Origin: an uncultured Prevotella sp.
GTDB lineage: Bacteria; Bacteroidota; Bacteroidia; Bacteroidales; Bacteroidaceae
DNA length: 64,000 bases
Assembly: GCA_945833995.1 (NCBI GenBank)
Contig: CAMAGM010000001.1
Coordinates: 22,631 to 86,630, forward strand
Reading direction: 5' to 3'
Position numbers and translations under genes: made by a program. The notes under the pieces were generated by a model. The model was not told the DNA's origin. It ran no database searches and was given only the letters and a program-made list of their open reading frames with translations. Shown piece after piece: positions 53,598 through 62,976 of the stretch. How positions within the stretch are numbered: the first letter of the stretch is position 1; each line of letters starts with the position of its first letter.

Positions 53598-53640
53598 CGA
53601 AGGCATCACGAGACCATACCGAAGGATGACGAGAGACAAA
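53598..53640. repeat. 22-bp tandem repeat CGAAGG...CACGAG (two units)
   Basis: Units start at 53598 (CGAAGGCATCACGAGACC) and 53620 (CGAAGGATGACGAGAGAC), 22 bp apart. The reverse complement carries ATGGTCTCGTGATGCCTTCG, which matches the array at 30891-30934 at 19 of 20 positions. It lies upstream of the GH105-PL26 operon. Confidence 0.65.
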
Positions 53641-53821
53641 AACTTCACAAAACACATTAAAGTTCTTTTCCGCGCTATTACCGGGGAATGACGGCGGATT
53701 GTTGTTTGACCTGCGATTCTCACCCCAATTTTCCTTCTTTCGCTTGCCCACGCTTTCCATCAAATGACAAAATGTTGGGTATTTAAAGCAAAAAGCATAG
53801 GTTGGGGAATAAAAAATTATG

Positions 53822-53829
53822 TACTTTTG
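53822..53829 (+). promoter_or_regulatory. -7 box of the GH105-PL26 operon
   Basis: TACTTTTG matches TAnnTTTG, with TSS expected near 53836 and a 66-nt leader before the ATG at 53902. A TTGG (53802-53805) sits 16 bp upstream as a weak -33 candidate. Confidence 0.6.
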
Positions 53830-53901
53830 CAGTCGAGAACATTGAACTGAAATAACAATATCTGGAAATCTAATAATATCATCTCAATAATATCCACGAC
53901 A

Positions 53902-55209
53902 ATGAGAACCATTTTAGCTGCCTTTATGGCACTCGCACCTTTAGCGTGCAACGCACAGACTGTAGTAAACGATGCCACTACTCCACTCCACCTGATGAAA
54001 CCCGCCTACAAATACAACTATGGCGTGGCTGACAGGAACGACGTGAAGGCGGACATCGACCGAATATTGGACTATCTCGACAAAACCACATTCGCCGAAC
54101 TCGATGAGACAGGAAAGCGTCTGAAACAAGGCGACTTTAGGCTCACCTCCTACGAATGGGGCGTGACCTACTCGGCAATGTTGCGGGCAGGTGAGACGAC
54201 AGGCGACCCACGATATACGAAATATGCCATCGACCGCATGGACTTCCTTTGCGAGCAGGCTCCGCGTTTCATAAAGATGAAGGAAAAAGGAGAGAAAATT
54301 GACAACCTCATGGAACAGGTGGTCTCTCCCGATGCCCTCGACGACTGCGGTGCCATCTGCTGCGCCATGATAAAGGCAAAGGACATCAAGGGAAAGAAGA
54401 ACGGCAAACTGTGGCAGGAGCAGATTGACCGCTACTATGATTTCATCGCCAACAAGGAATATCGCTACACCGACGGGCAGTTTGCCCGCCTGCGCCCAGT
54501 GAAAAACACAGTGTGGCTCGACGACATGTTTATGGGCATCCCCGCCCTCGCGCTGAATGGCAACTACGAAGAGGCTCTGCGTCAGTTCCGCCTTTTCCAC
54601 GACAAGATGTGGGTGGCAGAGAAGTCGCTCTACCGCCACGGCTGGACTCCCACGGAGTCGGGCTATCACCCATCGTTCTTCTGGGGAAGGGCAAACGGTT
54701 GGGCTTTGCTCACGGCTTGCGAGTTGCTCGACGTGCGTGAGGATTCCTACATACTCGACTGTTTCCGTCAGCACCTCAACGGACTGATGGCTCTTCAATC
54801 GGCAGACGGCGCATGGCATCAGCTGCTCGACCGCAACGACACATATCTTGAGACATCATGCACAGCCATATATGCCTATTGCCTCGCCCACGCCATAAAC
54901 AAGGGCTGGATTGAGGCAGAGCCATACATCGGGCAGACACTTCTGGCATGGAACTATGTGGCTGCCCACATCACCGACCGCGGTCAGGTGGAGGGCACTT
55001 GCGTCGGCACAGGTCTGGCTTTCGACCCTGCTTTCTATGCCTATCGCCCAGTCAACAACTATGCCGCCCACGGCTATGGTCCTGCAATATGGGCAGGAGC
55101 TGAGATTTACGCCCTTCTCTCCACCCACTGCATAAAGACCAACGACAGTGCCGTACACTACTATCCCGTTGACCCAAAGACCGACAAGCCTATTTTCTAC
55201 GTGGAATAG
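53902..55209 (+). CDS. GH105 unsaturated rhamnogalacturonyl hydrolase
   Basis: This 435-residue protein has a signal peptide (MRTILAAFMALAPLACNA) and a single (alpha/alpha)6 domain. Family features are TSYEWGVTYSAMLRAGE, NTVWLDDMFMGIPALA (with the catalytic Asp), YRHGWTP and SFFWGRANGWALLTACELL. GH105 enzymes remove the 4,5-unsaturated galacturonosyl residue left by rhamnogalacturonan lyases, so this is the direct next step after PL11 and PL26. It is probably periplasmic. The PL26 gene starts 30 bp later in the same direction. Confidence 0.92.
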   Translation: MRTILAAFMALAPLACNAQTVVNDATTPLHLMKPAYKYNYGVADRNDVKADIDRILDYLDKTTFAELDETGKRLKQGDFRLTSYEWGVTYSAMLRAGETTGDPRYTKYAIDRMDFLCEQAPRFIKMKEKGEKIDNLMEQVVSPDALDDCGAICCAMIKAKDIKGKKNGKLWQEQIDRYYDFIANKEYRYTDGQFARLRPVKNTVWLDDMFMGIPALALNGNYEEALRQFRLFHDKMWVAEKSLYRHGWTPTESGYHPSFFWGRANGWALLTACELLDVREDSYILDCFRQHLNGLMALQSADGAWHQLLDRNDTYLETSCTAIYAYCLAHAINKGWIEAEPYIGQTLLAWNYVAAHITDRGQVEGTCVGTGLAFDPAFYAYRPVNNYAAHGYGPAIWAGAEIYALLSTHCIKTNDSAVHYYPVDPKTDKPIFYVE

Positions 55210-55239
55210 GTTTGCCCGCAACATAATAGCAACTACAAT

Positions 55240-58104
55240 ATGGGAAGACTGCTTTTTCTTTTCCTGCTCTCTGCGTTCTGCACTGCGGCAAGCGCCAAGG
55301 GCGAATGGTGGATAGAGGCTGAGGATGCCTCGTCGAAAGTCACCACACGCGATGGTGTGACAACAATCATTGCCCCTAAAGGACTCACGCTGTGGAACAC
55401 CAACCGCATGGAGGGCAACACCATTATAGAATATGACGCACGCATTGTGTCCGACCCACAGTTCCGCGACGAGAAGGGAAACATACGCGTGAGCGACCTC
55501 AACTGCTTTTGGATGGCAGACAAGTGCGGAGGCTATGGGGGAAAGTTTGCCAACAACTATGCCCTGAGGATGTATTACCTTGGCTACGGCGGCAACTGGA
55601 ACACCACCACACGTTTCCGCCGCTACACTGGCTACGCCCCAACCGTGGAGCAGGAATGGCTGAAACCCATTATACTAAGGGAATATACCGACGCAGAGCA
55701 CCTGATCAAGCCCGACCACTGGTATCACATCCGACTGGAGGCCATTGACGGAAGGGTGAGATACATCATAGACGGTGAATGTCTTGTCGATTATGTTGAC
55801 CCGCAACCACTAAGGAGCGGATATTTCGGATTCAGGACAACGCTTGCCCATGCCGAGATGAGGAATTTCACCTATTCCTGTTCCAATCCCGATAGCGATG
55901 GCGTAGTGCTGAAATGGATTGGTGGCAAAGGGCAGGGAGCTGTTACCTTTGGCGTGCCCTTCAGCCAAGGGGAAGTCTTGGCAAACGACCCCACTTTCGT
56001 GTTGAGGACAGACAAGGGCGAGGCAATAGGTTTCGACACCCGACGCCTTGCCTCGTGGGGCGACGGCAGCACCAAATGGCAGGCTTTCACGGCAGTAGTT
56101 CCGCAAGGCGTTGATTCCTTAATCCTCTCCAAGGGCAACACGAGAAGGAAAACTTCTTCCCAGAAAACAAAGGCTGACGCTTTGGCTCCTTCGGTTGAGG
56201 GCATCGTCCCGCCATTCTCCGTAACCCTAAACCATAGGGAGTGTCCTATCGTGGAACATATTGTAGAGAGACAAGGCAACGTGTCCACCGTGCATAAGTT
56301 CACAGGCAACAATTTCATCATCAGGACATACACTTACCGAGGCAGCAAGGAGGTGAAACTCGTGCATACGCTGCTCGTTGACAGCGTCCTCAACAAAGAG
56401 GGACTGAAAGAACTCTCCATACGTTTCAAAGTGCCAATGCACGGCAAGGCATACGAGAGGTATGTGAAGTTTGACGACCGCAGCAGGATGTCTGTCCAGC
56501 CACTCATTTCCCGTCGCCCAATCGACCTTGCCAAGAAAGACCCCAAGACCATCGAGGCTCTTGGTCAAATTGCGAAATGGGATGGTTTCCGCCTTAGCCA
56601 ACTTTCGCCCAATGGCTATTCCATAAGGAAGCGCACCACGGGCCAAAGTCCTTGGATTGGCACCATCGAGGGCAGTAGGAGCAATGGCATGGTGGAGGTT
56701 GGCGACAGCCTGTCGTCAACAGTCTTCCGTCTGAAGGATTTCTGGCAGAGCTATCCTTCAACACTACAAGTAGATGACGCGAGGAGCGACTCTGCCACAG
56801 TGGTTGTAAGCCTCTATTCCCCAGAGGCTGAGGCATATAGTTTCGCACACTACGACTCCATCGCCCATTCGCTCGATTTCTCCTACGAGGACGTGCAGCC
56901 AGGAATGAGCACCGCATGGGGAATTGCCCGAACAAGCACCATCTACATCAATCCCGACTCCGACGAGGAGAGCATCCTGTTGCCCACCCCAGCCTATCTT
57001 CACCGCAAGAGGGCGTTTGGCATCTGGAGCCTGCCTGTTGTGGAGAACAGCCGCGACTCTCTTGTCGAGGGCACTCTCAACGGCATTATGGACTTCTACG
57101 AGCGTGAGATAGAGAGAAACTCCTGGTATGGATTCTTCAACTATGGCGACGTGATGCACGGCTATGACACAAGCCGCGACGAATGGCGCTACGACGTTGG
57201 AGGCTATGCCTGGGACAACACCGAACTGGCTTCGCCCACGATGTTCTGGTATCAGTTCCTACGCACTGCCGACCGCAGGGTGTGGCGAATGGCAGAGGCT
57301 ATGACCCGCCACTGCTCGGAGGTTGACACATACCATTCAGGTCCTCATGCCGGACTTGGCAGCCGCCACAACGTGGTTCATTGGGGCTGTGGTGCCAAGG
57401 AGTCGAGAATAAGCGAGGCTTGGTGGAACAGGTTCCTCTACTATCTCACTGCCGACGACCGCCTTGGCGACATCATGCACGAGGTGGCTGATGCCGACAC
57501 ACTGCTCTATGTGCTCGACCCTATGCGCCTTGCCCAGCCAAGGGCAGACTTCCCTTGCTCTGCCCCAGCGCGATTGAGGATTGGTCCCGACTGGGTGGGC
57601 TATGCCTCCAACTGGCTCACTGAGTGGGAACGCACTGGAAACAAGAAATACCGTGACAAGATGCTTGCTGGCATGAACTCCATTGCCCATTTGCCCCACC
57701 ACTTCTTCCAAGGTCCGATGGCTTTGGGCTACGACCCTGCCACTGGCATCATCTCCACCGACATGCCAGACGAGGAGACCACCAACCACCTAATGCCCAT
57801 CATGGGAGGATTTGAGCTGCTCAACGAGCTTCAGCTCTCTATCGAAGCCCCAGAGTTCTTCTATCTTTGGCGGGAGCACTGCAGACAATACAAGGACAAG
57901 GCATTCCAAATAAAGCGCAACAAGTTCCGCATTCCCCGCCTTCAGGCCTACGCCGCCTGGCAGGGAAATGCCCCAACAGCCAAAGCCGCCTGGGACAGTC
58001 TCCTTGGCAATCTCCCCCTATCTCCCAAGCCCACTCTTTGGACAAACGACTGCGCCACATGGACAATGGATGCCATTTTCATGCAAGAGACAATAAGAAA
58101 CTGA
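55240..58104 (+). CDS. DUF6250 domain fused to PL26-type (PcRGLX/YetA-like) rhamnogalacturonan exolyase
   Basis: This 954-residue protein has a signal peptide (MGRLLFLFLLSAFCTAASA). Residues about 20-210 (WNTNRMEGNTIIEYDARIVS, DHWYHIRLEAIDGRVRYIID) match the DUF6250/YesU-like beta-sandwich. From about 215 on (DGVVLKWIGGKGQGAVTFGV, WGDGSTKWQAFTAVVP) it follows the PcRGLX/YetA order: RIFT barrel, central beta-sandwich and C-terminal alpha/alpha toroid (about 620-950, GYAWDNTELASPTMFWYQFL). PL26 enzymes release unsaturated galacturonosyl-rhamnose from chain ends, which GH105 then splits. The N-terminal domain may hold the chain. Family call rests on pattern recognition; activity is not proven. 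Confidence 0.78.
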   Translation: MGRLLFLFLLSAFCTAASAKGEWWIEAEDASSKVTTRDGVTTIIAPKGLTLWNTNRMEGNTIIEYDARIVSDPQFRDEKGNIRVSDLNCFWMADKCGGYGGKFANNYALRMYYLGYGGNWNTTTRFRRYTGYAPTVEQEWLKPIILREYTDAEHLIKPDHWYHIRLEAIDGRVRYIIDGECLVDYVDPQPLRSGYFGFRTTLAHAEMRNFTYSCSNPDSDGVVLKWIGGKGQGAVTFGVPFSQGEVLANDPTFVLRTDKGEAIGFDTRRLASWGDGSTKWQAFTAVVPQGVDSLILSKGNTRRKTSSQKTKADALAPSVEGIVPPFSVTLNHRECPIVEHIVERQGNVSTVHKFTGNNFIIRTYTYRGSKEVKLVHTLLVDSVLNKEGLKELSIRFKVPMHGKAYERYVKFDDRSRMSVQPLISRRPIDLAKKDPKTIEALGQIAKWDGFRLSQLSPNGYSIRKRTTGQSPWIGTIEGSRSNGMVEVGDSLSSTVFRLKDFWQSYPSTLQVDDARSDSATVVVSLYSPEAEAYSFAHYDSIAHSLDFSYEDVQPGMSTAWGIARTSTIYINPDSDEESILLPTPAYLHRKRAFGIWSLPVVENSRDSLVEGTLNGIMDFYEREIERNSWYGFFNYGDVMHGYDTSRDEWRYDVGGYAWDNTELASPTMFWYQFLRTADRRVWRMAEAMTRHCSEVDTYHSGPHAGLGSRHNVVHWGCGAKESRISEAWWNRFLYYLTADDRLGDIMHEVADADTLLYVLDPMRLAQPRADFPCSAPARLRIGPDWVGYASNWLTEWERTGNKKYRDKMLAGMNSIAHLPHHFFQGPMALGYDPATGIISTDMPDEETTNHLMPIMGGFELLNELQLSIEAPEFFYLWREHCRQYKDKAFQIKRNKFRIPRLQAYAAWQGNAPTAKAAWDSLLGNLPLSPKPTLWTNDCATWTMDAIFMQETIRN

Positions 58105-58276
58105 AATTTCCCACCCTTTGAAATGGTACTTCGGCAAGATATTACTACATGATATTCTGCCCTTTGAATGCGCAGCACTGGATAACCAACTACATTACAA
58201 GGGTGGAAAGCTTCAAATCTTAATCGCTAATATGGGTTTATTCCTTGATTAATTTATGTAAATCATTGTCGAAAGC

Positions 58277-58332
58277 ATACACAGACTTCCAGCCGAGTTC
58301 TTTTACAAGAGTTCGGCTGGAGGTCTGTGTAT
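58277..58332. terminator. Bidirectional terminator between PL26 and mcrC
   Basis: Arms 58277-58296 (ATACACAGACTTCCAGCCGA) and 58313-58332 (TCGGCTGGAGGTCTGTGTAT) pair at 19 of 20 positions around a 16-nt loop. The two flanking genes converge here. The rest of 58105-58366 shows nothing else. Confidence 0.8.
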
Positions 58333-58366
58333 CAGTAGGTCTTCGCTGTAGTCTTTTGCCATATTC

Positions 58367-59617
58367 TCATTTATTAGAGTCCATAACTGGCAGTGGAATA
58401 CATATTTTATAAAACCTTGCCAACTTATCTACATGAGTCGTACATAAATCACGAAGTTTCTTCTTCAAAAACGGATTCCTCACTATATTTCCTTCTTTGG
58501 GATAAATGATTATGCAAGGAACATTTGGTATGGGAGATTCTTCATCTATATCCTTAAATCCAAGATGTTGTAAGATAGGAATGTCTCTACTATAACCACT
58601 TAACTGCCATATCACTTCTTTGTCAAGTGATGTTGTCTCATATCTTGGAATATATTTCGTGTCAAGTATTGCCTTAAAACCAGTTGCGCCATAAAGGAAG
58701 TCTGGTAATCCCGTCTTACCTTTGAATTGATACGATATTTTGTCTCCGTATGCTTCATTTAGCAATCCATATACATAGTGCTCATAAAGCAAGGACATAT
58801 CCAGAGTAAACGGAGGAACATTTTCGTCCAAAGCACTTGTTTTACTGATGCTGTAATCGTATCTCCTAAGAATAAGTTTTGCCAAACGTACAGCCTCATT
58901 GTATTCACTAAAGAGTTTATGCCCCTTTATCTGAGAAACTTCCTTTATCTGTACTTCATCACTTACGTTTTCAAACAGAGCCAGAGATTTTGATAGCATC
59001 AGTTTGCATTTGTTTCCTATGGGATGAGTATCTGTTATTGTTTTGAGTATCTGGGAACTGAACAATAAGGCTTTCTTGATAAGCCTGTTTTCTGGAATGT
59101 CAACGGTATATTCGTCAAAGTCACAAAATACCCTATCGAATCTTTTTGAAGCAATGTTTTTTCGCTCATTCTTCATCACCCGTATGTGTCCTTTGACTTT
59201 TTTCAGATTCTCGCTAAAATGTACATAACCTTTCTTCAAAGATTTGATTCTACTTACAACTCCAAGAAAATGCAGAACAACGAGAGGACTTAAAACACCT
59301 TTTAGCGATGGCGCATGTATGACAGGAGCCTCACTATCAATATTGTATATCTCAGCGAAGGACTCCACAGACAAGTCTGATGAGAAGCATGTCATGAACA
59401 TGGTAAGAAAATCAATTTCTTCCACTCCTCGCTTTGTCGTTACAACTAATGCCTCCTTATTATCATCTATCCACTCTGCTCCAATAAAATATGATGCATA
59501 ATATCCCAATGGATCGTGTTCCATAGGTTTATTCCATCGAACAAGCTTCAGGTTATCATATCTGTCGTTTTGTTCAACGCTCAGAAGTTCGTGTTCTTGA
59601 ATAAGAATGGATTTCAT
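58367..59617 (-). CDS. mcrC: McrC-like nuclease subunit of a McrBC system
   Basis: This 416-residue protein has the McrC layout: an N-terminal beta-rich part (residues 1-150), a helical bridge and a C-terminal PD-(D/E)XK nuclease. The catalytic core is seen as GLPDFLYGATGFKAILDTKY (about 305-325), supplying PD and DxK. McrC cuts DNA when recruited and activated by the McrB GTPase, usually at modified cytosine sites of foreign DNA. It starts 12 bp after the McrB gene. The region is clearly AT-richer than the pectin genes, which suggests horizontal gain. Confidence 0.88.
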   Translation of the reverse strand: MKSILIQEHELLSVEQNDRYDNLKLVRWNKPMEHDPLGYYASYFIGAEWIDDNKEALVVTTKRGVEEIDFLTMFMTCFSSDLSVESFAEIYNIDSEAPVIHAPSLKGVLSPLVVLHFLGVVSRIKSLKKGYVHFSENLKKVKGHIRVMKNERKNIASKRFDRVFCDFDEYTVDIPENRLIKKALLFSSQILKTITDTHPIGNKCKLMLSKSLALFENVSDEVQIKEVSQIKGHKLFSEYNEAVRLAKLILRRYDYSISKTSALDENVPPFTLDMSLLYEHYVYGLLNEAYGDKISYQFKGKTGLPDFLYGATGFKAILDTKYIPRYETTSLDKEVIWQLSGYSRDIPILQHLGFKDIDEESPIPNVPCIIIYPKEGNIVRNPFLKKKLRDLCTTHVDKLARFYKICIPLPVMDSNK

Positions 59618-59629
59618 ACCAGTTGTCTA

Positions 59630-61441
59630 TTATTCGTTTTTATCTTCTTCGTCTTCATCCTCTGTCTCTGGGATTGGACTCAGAGCAAGCCAAGAGTTAA
59701 AGGCCGTTTCCTTTTCTTCTTTCTTTACATTCAGGATACCATCGTTGATATATTCGTTGATAAGAGGAAGGATTTCATACTCTACTTTGTCGTGAAGTTC
59801 ATCTTCACTTTCTGCCATGAAGTAACTATGACCTACCATCAAATCATCTATGCTCATGTCGCCACAAAGATGTTTAGGATTCTCAATGAATTTCTTAATG
59901 TCCTCAAATAAACCTAAAGCAATATTTCCAAGTTCTTCATTGGCTATATCAGAATAGTATTTTTTAATCACAGAATTCTGAGACTTGAGTGTTACGAATG
60001 CGAATCTTCTACGTAGTGCATAGTCAAGTGTTCCTGTACTTCTATCTGTGGTATTCATTGTACCTATGATATACAGGTTTGACGGTACTCCAAACTCACC
60101 CTTTGTATATGGTAGCATCACCTTGATAGGATGATTTCCATTAAGTCTCTTATCTGATTCCAACAAAGTAATGAGTTCACCAAATATCTTTGAGACATTT
60201 CCTCGGTTGATTTCGTCAATAATCAGGACCACAGATTTATCATTACTTTGATCTGTTTGCACAGCATTGCAAGCACGTTTGAAGATGCCATCCTCTGGCT
60301 CGTATGTTACACCTATAGAATTACCGTCAGCATTAGTTTGCACATGAGGCTTCAATCCTTCCACAAAATCCTCATAATCAAGTGACTGATGGAATGTTGT
60401 GAAGAATATCTGCTCTCCACGCAATGAGTCATAGCGTTTCATCACAGCTTTATGGTCTGTGAGGTCAATATCTTTAATACCTAATGTCTTTAAGGCTATA
60501 GCAGCGGTATTATATGTTTTACCCGTGCCAGGAGCACCTTGAAGAATTATGTTACGCTTCTTTAAGAGAAGATTGGAGCATTTCTCCAAATATGCAATGT
60601 CATTCATATATTTTAACCAACTTTCGATGTAACTATATTGTTCTGTGCCTTTTCTACAAGAAGAGAACGTTCCTTGAGAGAATAATCCTGCTCGCGGTTG
60701 CCTAAACTCGTTTGCCCATGCCAGTATCCTGACTTTTCTAAAATTTACATTGATATAGTTCTCACACAGAGAATCACTGGTGAAATTGTCACCTATAATC
60801 TGACATAATGCTAATGCTTGGCTGCCTCTTCTGACAAGAACTATATTCCCATTTTCAATTGTTTTGAAGTTTTGGCATTGAGCATCATTCCATTCGCCAG
60901 TTCCGATTACAGGCTCAGGCTCCCTCAACATTAGATTAGGATCAATGACAGTTCCACCTTTACCCTTTGGAAGATGCATTTGAATATGCCAGAATTTATC
61001 ATATTCTGTTTTTAAGGGTAAAATGGGTACATGCGCTTGTTCTACTTTTAGAATATCTTCAATAGTCGTTCCGTTAAGAATCCAGTATTTCTTTTCTGCT
61101 GAAGATTCACCATGTTTTGCTAATTCCTTCTGCAAAATGGAATCCAAACGACCATCCTGTATCTTGTTGTAGTAAGTTTTAAGAATCTTATCGGTATCTG
61201 TGCCATTACCTTGCTTATCATCGTGCTTTTCTTTCGTGTTGTTTATGTAGCCCACGAACCTGCTTGGAGCAAAACAAATATGACCGTCAATTACCTCAAC
61301 AACCATATTTTTGCCTCGCTTCAATTTATCAACAGCCCATTGTTTGTAGTCTTCACCGCTCTCACCGTGAAGATATGAGTACAAAGTTTCGACGTTCGAA
61401 ATGATGTCCTCGCGCTTTTCTATGTAATCAGTTCTTTCCAT
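59630..61441 (-). CDS. mcrB: McrB-like AAA+ GTPase with N-terminal recognition domains
   Basis: This 603-residue protein ends in a McrB AAA+ motor: Walker A LQGAPGTGKT (about 303-312), Walker B VVLIIDEINRGNVSKIFGEL, the McrB signature GTMNTTDRSTGTLDYALRRRF, and a C-terminal lid. The N-terminal 280 residues differ from E. coli McrB. Residues about 45-100 (HICFAPSRFVGYINNT) resemble the head domain of ScoMcrA-type enzymes, and 165-260 (VIGTGEWNDAQCQNFKTIEN) look like an EVE/PUA-type reader. A modified-base reader is therefore likely, but the exact modification is unknown. Works with the McrC downstream. Confidence 0.88.
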   Translation of the reverse strand: MERTDYIEKREDIISNVETLYSYLHGESGEDYKQWAVDKLKRGKNMVVEVIDGHICFAPSRFVGYINNTKEKHDDKQGNGTDTDKILKTYYNKIQDGRLDSILQKELAKHGESSAEKKYWILNGTTIEDILKVEQAHVPILPLKTEYDKFWHIQMHLPKGKGGTVIDPNLMLREPEPVIGTGEWNDAQCQNFKTIENGNIVLVRRGSQALALCQIIGDNFTSDSLCENYINVNFRKVRILAWANEFRQPRAGLFSQGTFSSCRKGTEQYSYIESWLKYMNDIAYLEKCSNLLLKKRNIILQGAPGTGKTYNTAAIALKTLGIKDIDLTDHKAVMKRYDSLRGEQIFFTTFHQSLDYEDFVEGLKPHVQTNADGNSIGVTYEPEDGIFKRACNAVQTDQSNDKSVVLIIDEINRGNVSKIFGELITLLESDKRLNGNHPIKVMLPYTKGEFGVPSNLYIIGTMNTTDRSTGTLDYALRRRFAFVTLKSQNSVIKKYYSDIANEELGNIALGLFEDIKKFIENPKHLCGDMSIDDLMVGHSYFMAESEDELHDKVEYEILPLINEYINDGILNVKKEEKETAFNSWLALSPIPETEDEDEEDKNE

Positions 61442-61471
61442 ATAAATTCTTAAACTCTTATTTCTCCATTC

Positions 61472-62590
61472 TCATGCCTCATCCTCCTTTTCCTTATATT
61501 CTGCAATCCATTCTCGCAGTTTTTGTTGAAGCAGGGCCTTGTCAGGCAGACAGAGTGCATATTGCTGTGCATAGATATTGGCATCCTGTGGCAAAGTGAG
61601 TTCTACGAGAGCATCATTCTTGCGCTCGCAGAGGAGAATGCCGATAGTTGGTTTCTCGAAATCCTCTTTCACGAAGCGGTCATAGTAGTTGACGTACATC
61701 TGCATCTGACCGAGGTCCTGATGGGTGAGGTCATCCATCTTCAAGTCAACGAGGACGTAGCACTGAAGCAGGCGGTTGTACAGCACAAGGTCAACATAGA
61801 AATGTCGCTCCTCAAAGGTGAACCGCTTCTGCCGCGCCTCGAAAAGGAATCCCTTGCCCATTTCGAGCAGAAAGTCTTGTAAGCGGCTGATAATTGCACT
61901 TTCAAGGTCACTCTCGCTATAGGATGCATCCGATTTCAAACCAATGAATTCCAAAACCACGGGGTCCTTGATGATGTCAGATGGTTTCTCTACCACCTGC
62001 CCCTCGGTAGCCAGTCGCATCACTTCGTCTTTGTCACGACTAAGCGCCAGACGTTCATAGAGACCACTGCCAATCTGACGTTGCAGTTGACGTTTGCTCC
62101 ACCCCTGTTTGGATGCTTCTATCTCATAGAAACTACGTGCGTCGGGATCTGAAACATGCGTAAGTATCAGATAATGAGACCAAGAAAGGACGAATTGAAG
62201 ATTTCGTAACCGGTGGTTACGATTTTCGGAATGGATTTCCGGATCGGTGGTTTGGATTTCTGTTCCCTTAATTTCGTAACCGCTGGTTACGGTTTTTGAA
62301 TATAGGACATAAAACTTACGCATTGTTGTAAGGTTTTCCACCGACCACCCTTTTCCTAATCGCTCGGTAAGTCGTTCAGAAACACGTTTCAACACCCCTT
62401 TGCCATATTCGGCACGCACCTTGCCGCCTTGTTCGTCCTCAATAATATAACGACCTACCTCATAGTATGTATATACCTGAGCTGTATTGGCAACAGAAGC
62501 TACCTTCTTACGTGCCTCTATCACCAAGTTCTCTATCTTTTCAGCCAGATGTGTGGCTCTGGTTTCGATGTTTGCAATCTCGTTTGCCAT
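61472..62590 (-). CDS. YhcG/DUF1016 PDDEXK nuclease-domain protein
   Basis: This 372-residue protein has the DUF1016 N-terminal helical domain (YTYYEVGRYIIEDEQGG, GWSVENLTTMRKFYVLY) and a C-terminal PDDEXK nuclease domain with HFYVDLVLYNRLLQCYVLVD followed by LKMDD, where the usual ELK is DLK. Such proteins often accompany restriction systems and are predicted defence or selfish-element factors; their mechanism is not settled. The linker (about residues 100-140) is encoded by DNA with a 60-bp direct repeat of ATTTCGTAACCGGTGGTTAC (62211 and 62271). It leads the mcrBC operon, 30 bp before mcrB. Confidence 0.87.
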   Translation of the reverse strand: MANEIANIETRATHLAEKIENLVIEARKKVASVANTAQVYTYYEVGRYIIEDEQGGKVRAEYGKGVLKRVSERLTERLGKGWSVENLTTMRKFYVLYSKTVTSGYEIKGTEIQTTDPEIHSENRNHRLRNLQFVLSWSHYLILTHVSDPDARSFYEIEASKQGWSKRQLQRQIGSGLYERLALSRDKDEVMRLATEGQVVEKPSDIIKDPVVLEFIGLKSDASYSESDLESAIISRLQDFLLEMGKGFLFEARQKRFTFEERHFYVDLVLYNRLLQCYVLVDLKMDDLTHQDLGQMQMYVNYYDRFVKEDFEKPTIGILLCERKNDALVELTLPQDANIYAQQYALCLPDKALLQQKLREWIAEYKEKEDEA

Positions 62591-62746
62591 AACTTACTTT
62601 ATTTTTAGGTTATTCCATACCTTCATTATCTCACTCATTAGCACATCAGCCATTTGCTACTGTTATAAAGGTTGCACATTGCTTACAAGGTCACTCATCT
62701 TGACCTGTAGTATTTCTGCAATCTTTTATGCGAAATTTTAATGCTG

Positions 62747-62754
62747 CAAAAATA
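62747..62754 (-). promoter_or_regulatory. -7 box of the yhcG-mcrBC operon
   Basis: Reads TATTTTTG on the minus strand, giving a leader of about 150 nt before the ATG at 62590. The leader includes an AAGGTCA/TGACCTT hairpin (about 62690-62708) and two possible minus-strand mini-ORFs of 11 and 19 codons, the latter ending just before the yhcG ATG. These mini-ORFs are too short to call as genes. Confidence 0.5.
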
Positions 62755-62926
62755 CTAATTTTTAATGTAAAACGTGCAGGAATTAACAAAAATATGACCA
62801 AACGCAGTCGTTTCCTTTGCCTTTTAGTTAATTTTTGGTTGGTTTATCGCAAAAACAACTACCCTAATCAGACAAAATATAGGGTAGAATGGACAAATAG
62901 TGTAGTGAGTTGCGGAAAGAATCATA

Positions 62927-62934
62927 TAATTTTG
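62927..62934 (+). promoter_or_regulatory. -7 box of the small SGNH hydrolase gene
   Basis: TAATTTTG matches TAnnTTTG and lies 42 bp before the ATG at 62977. The gap 62591-62976 thus holds two divergent promoters and no gene. Confidence 0.6.
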
Positions 62935-62976
62935 CAAGCGAATATTTTAACAACATAATTGACAACTATCAAATAA

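Noticed and set aside
53575-53763. 62-codon open frame on -
   Set aside because: It overlaps the 22-bp tandem repeat, has no recognisable protein features and no promoter.
62591-62740. Mini-ORFs of 11 and 19 codons in the yhcG leader as genes
   Set aside because: Too short and without conservation evidence; noted only as possible leader peptides.
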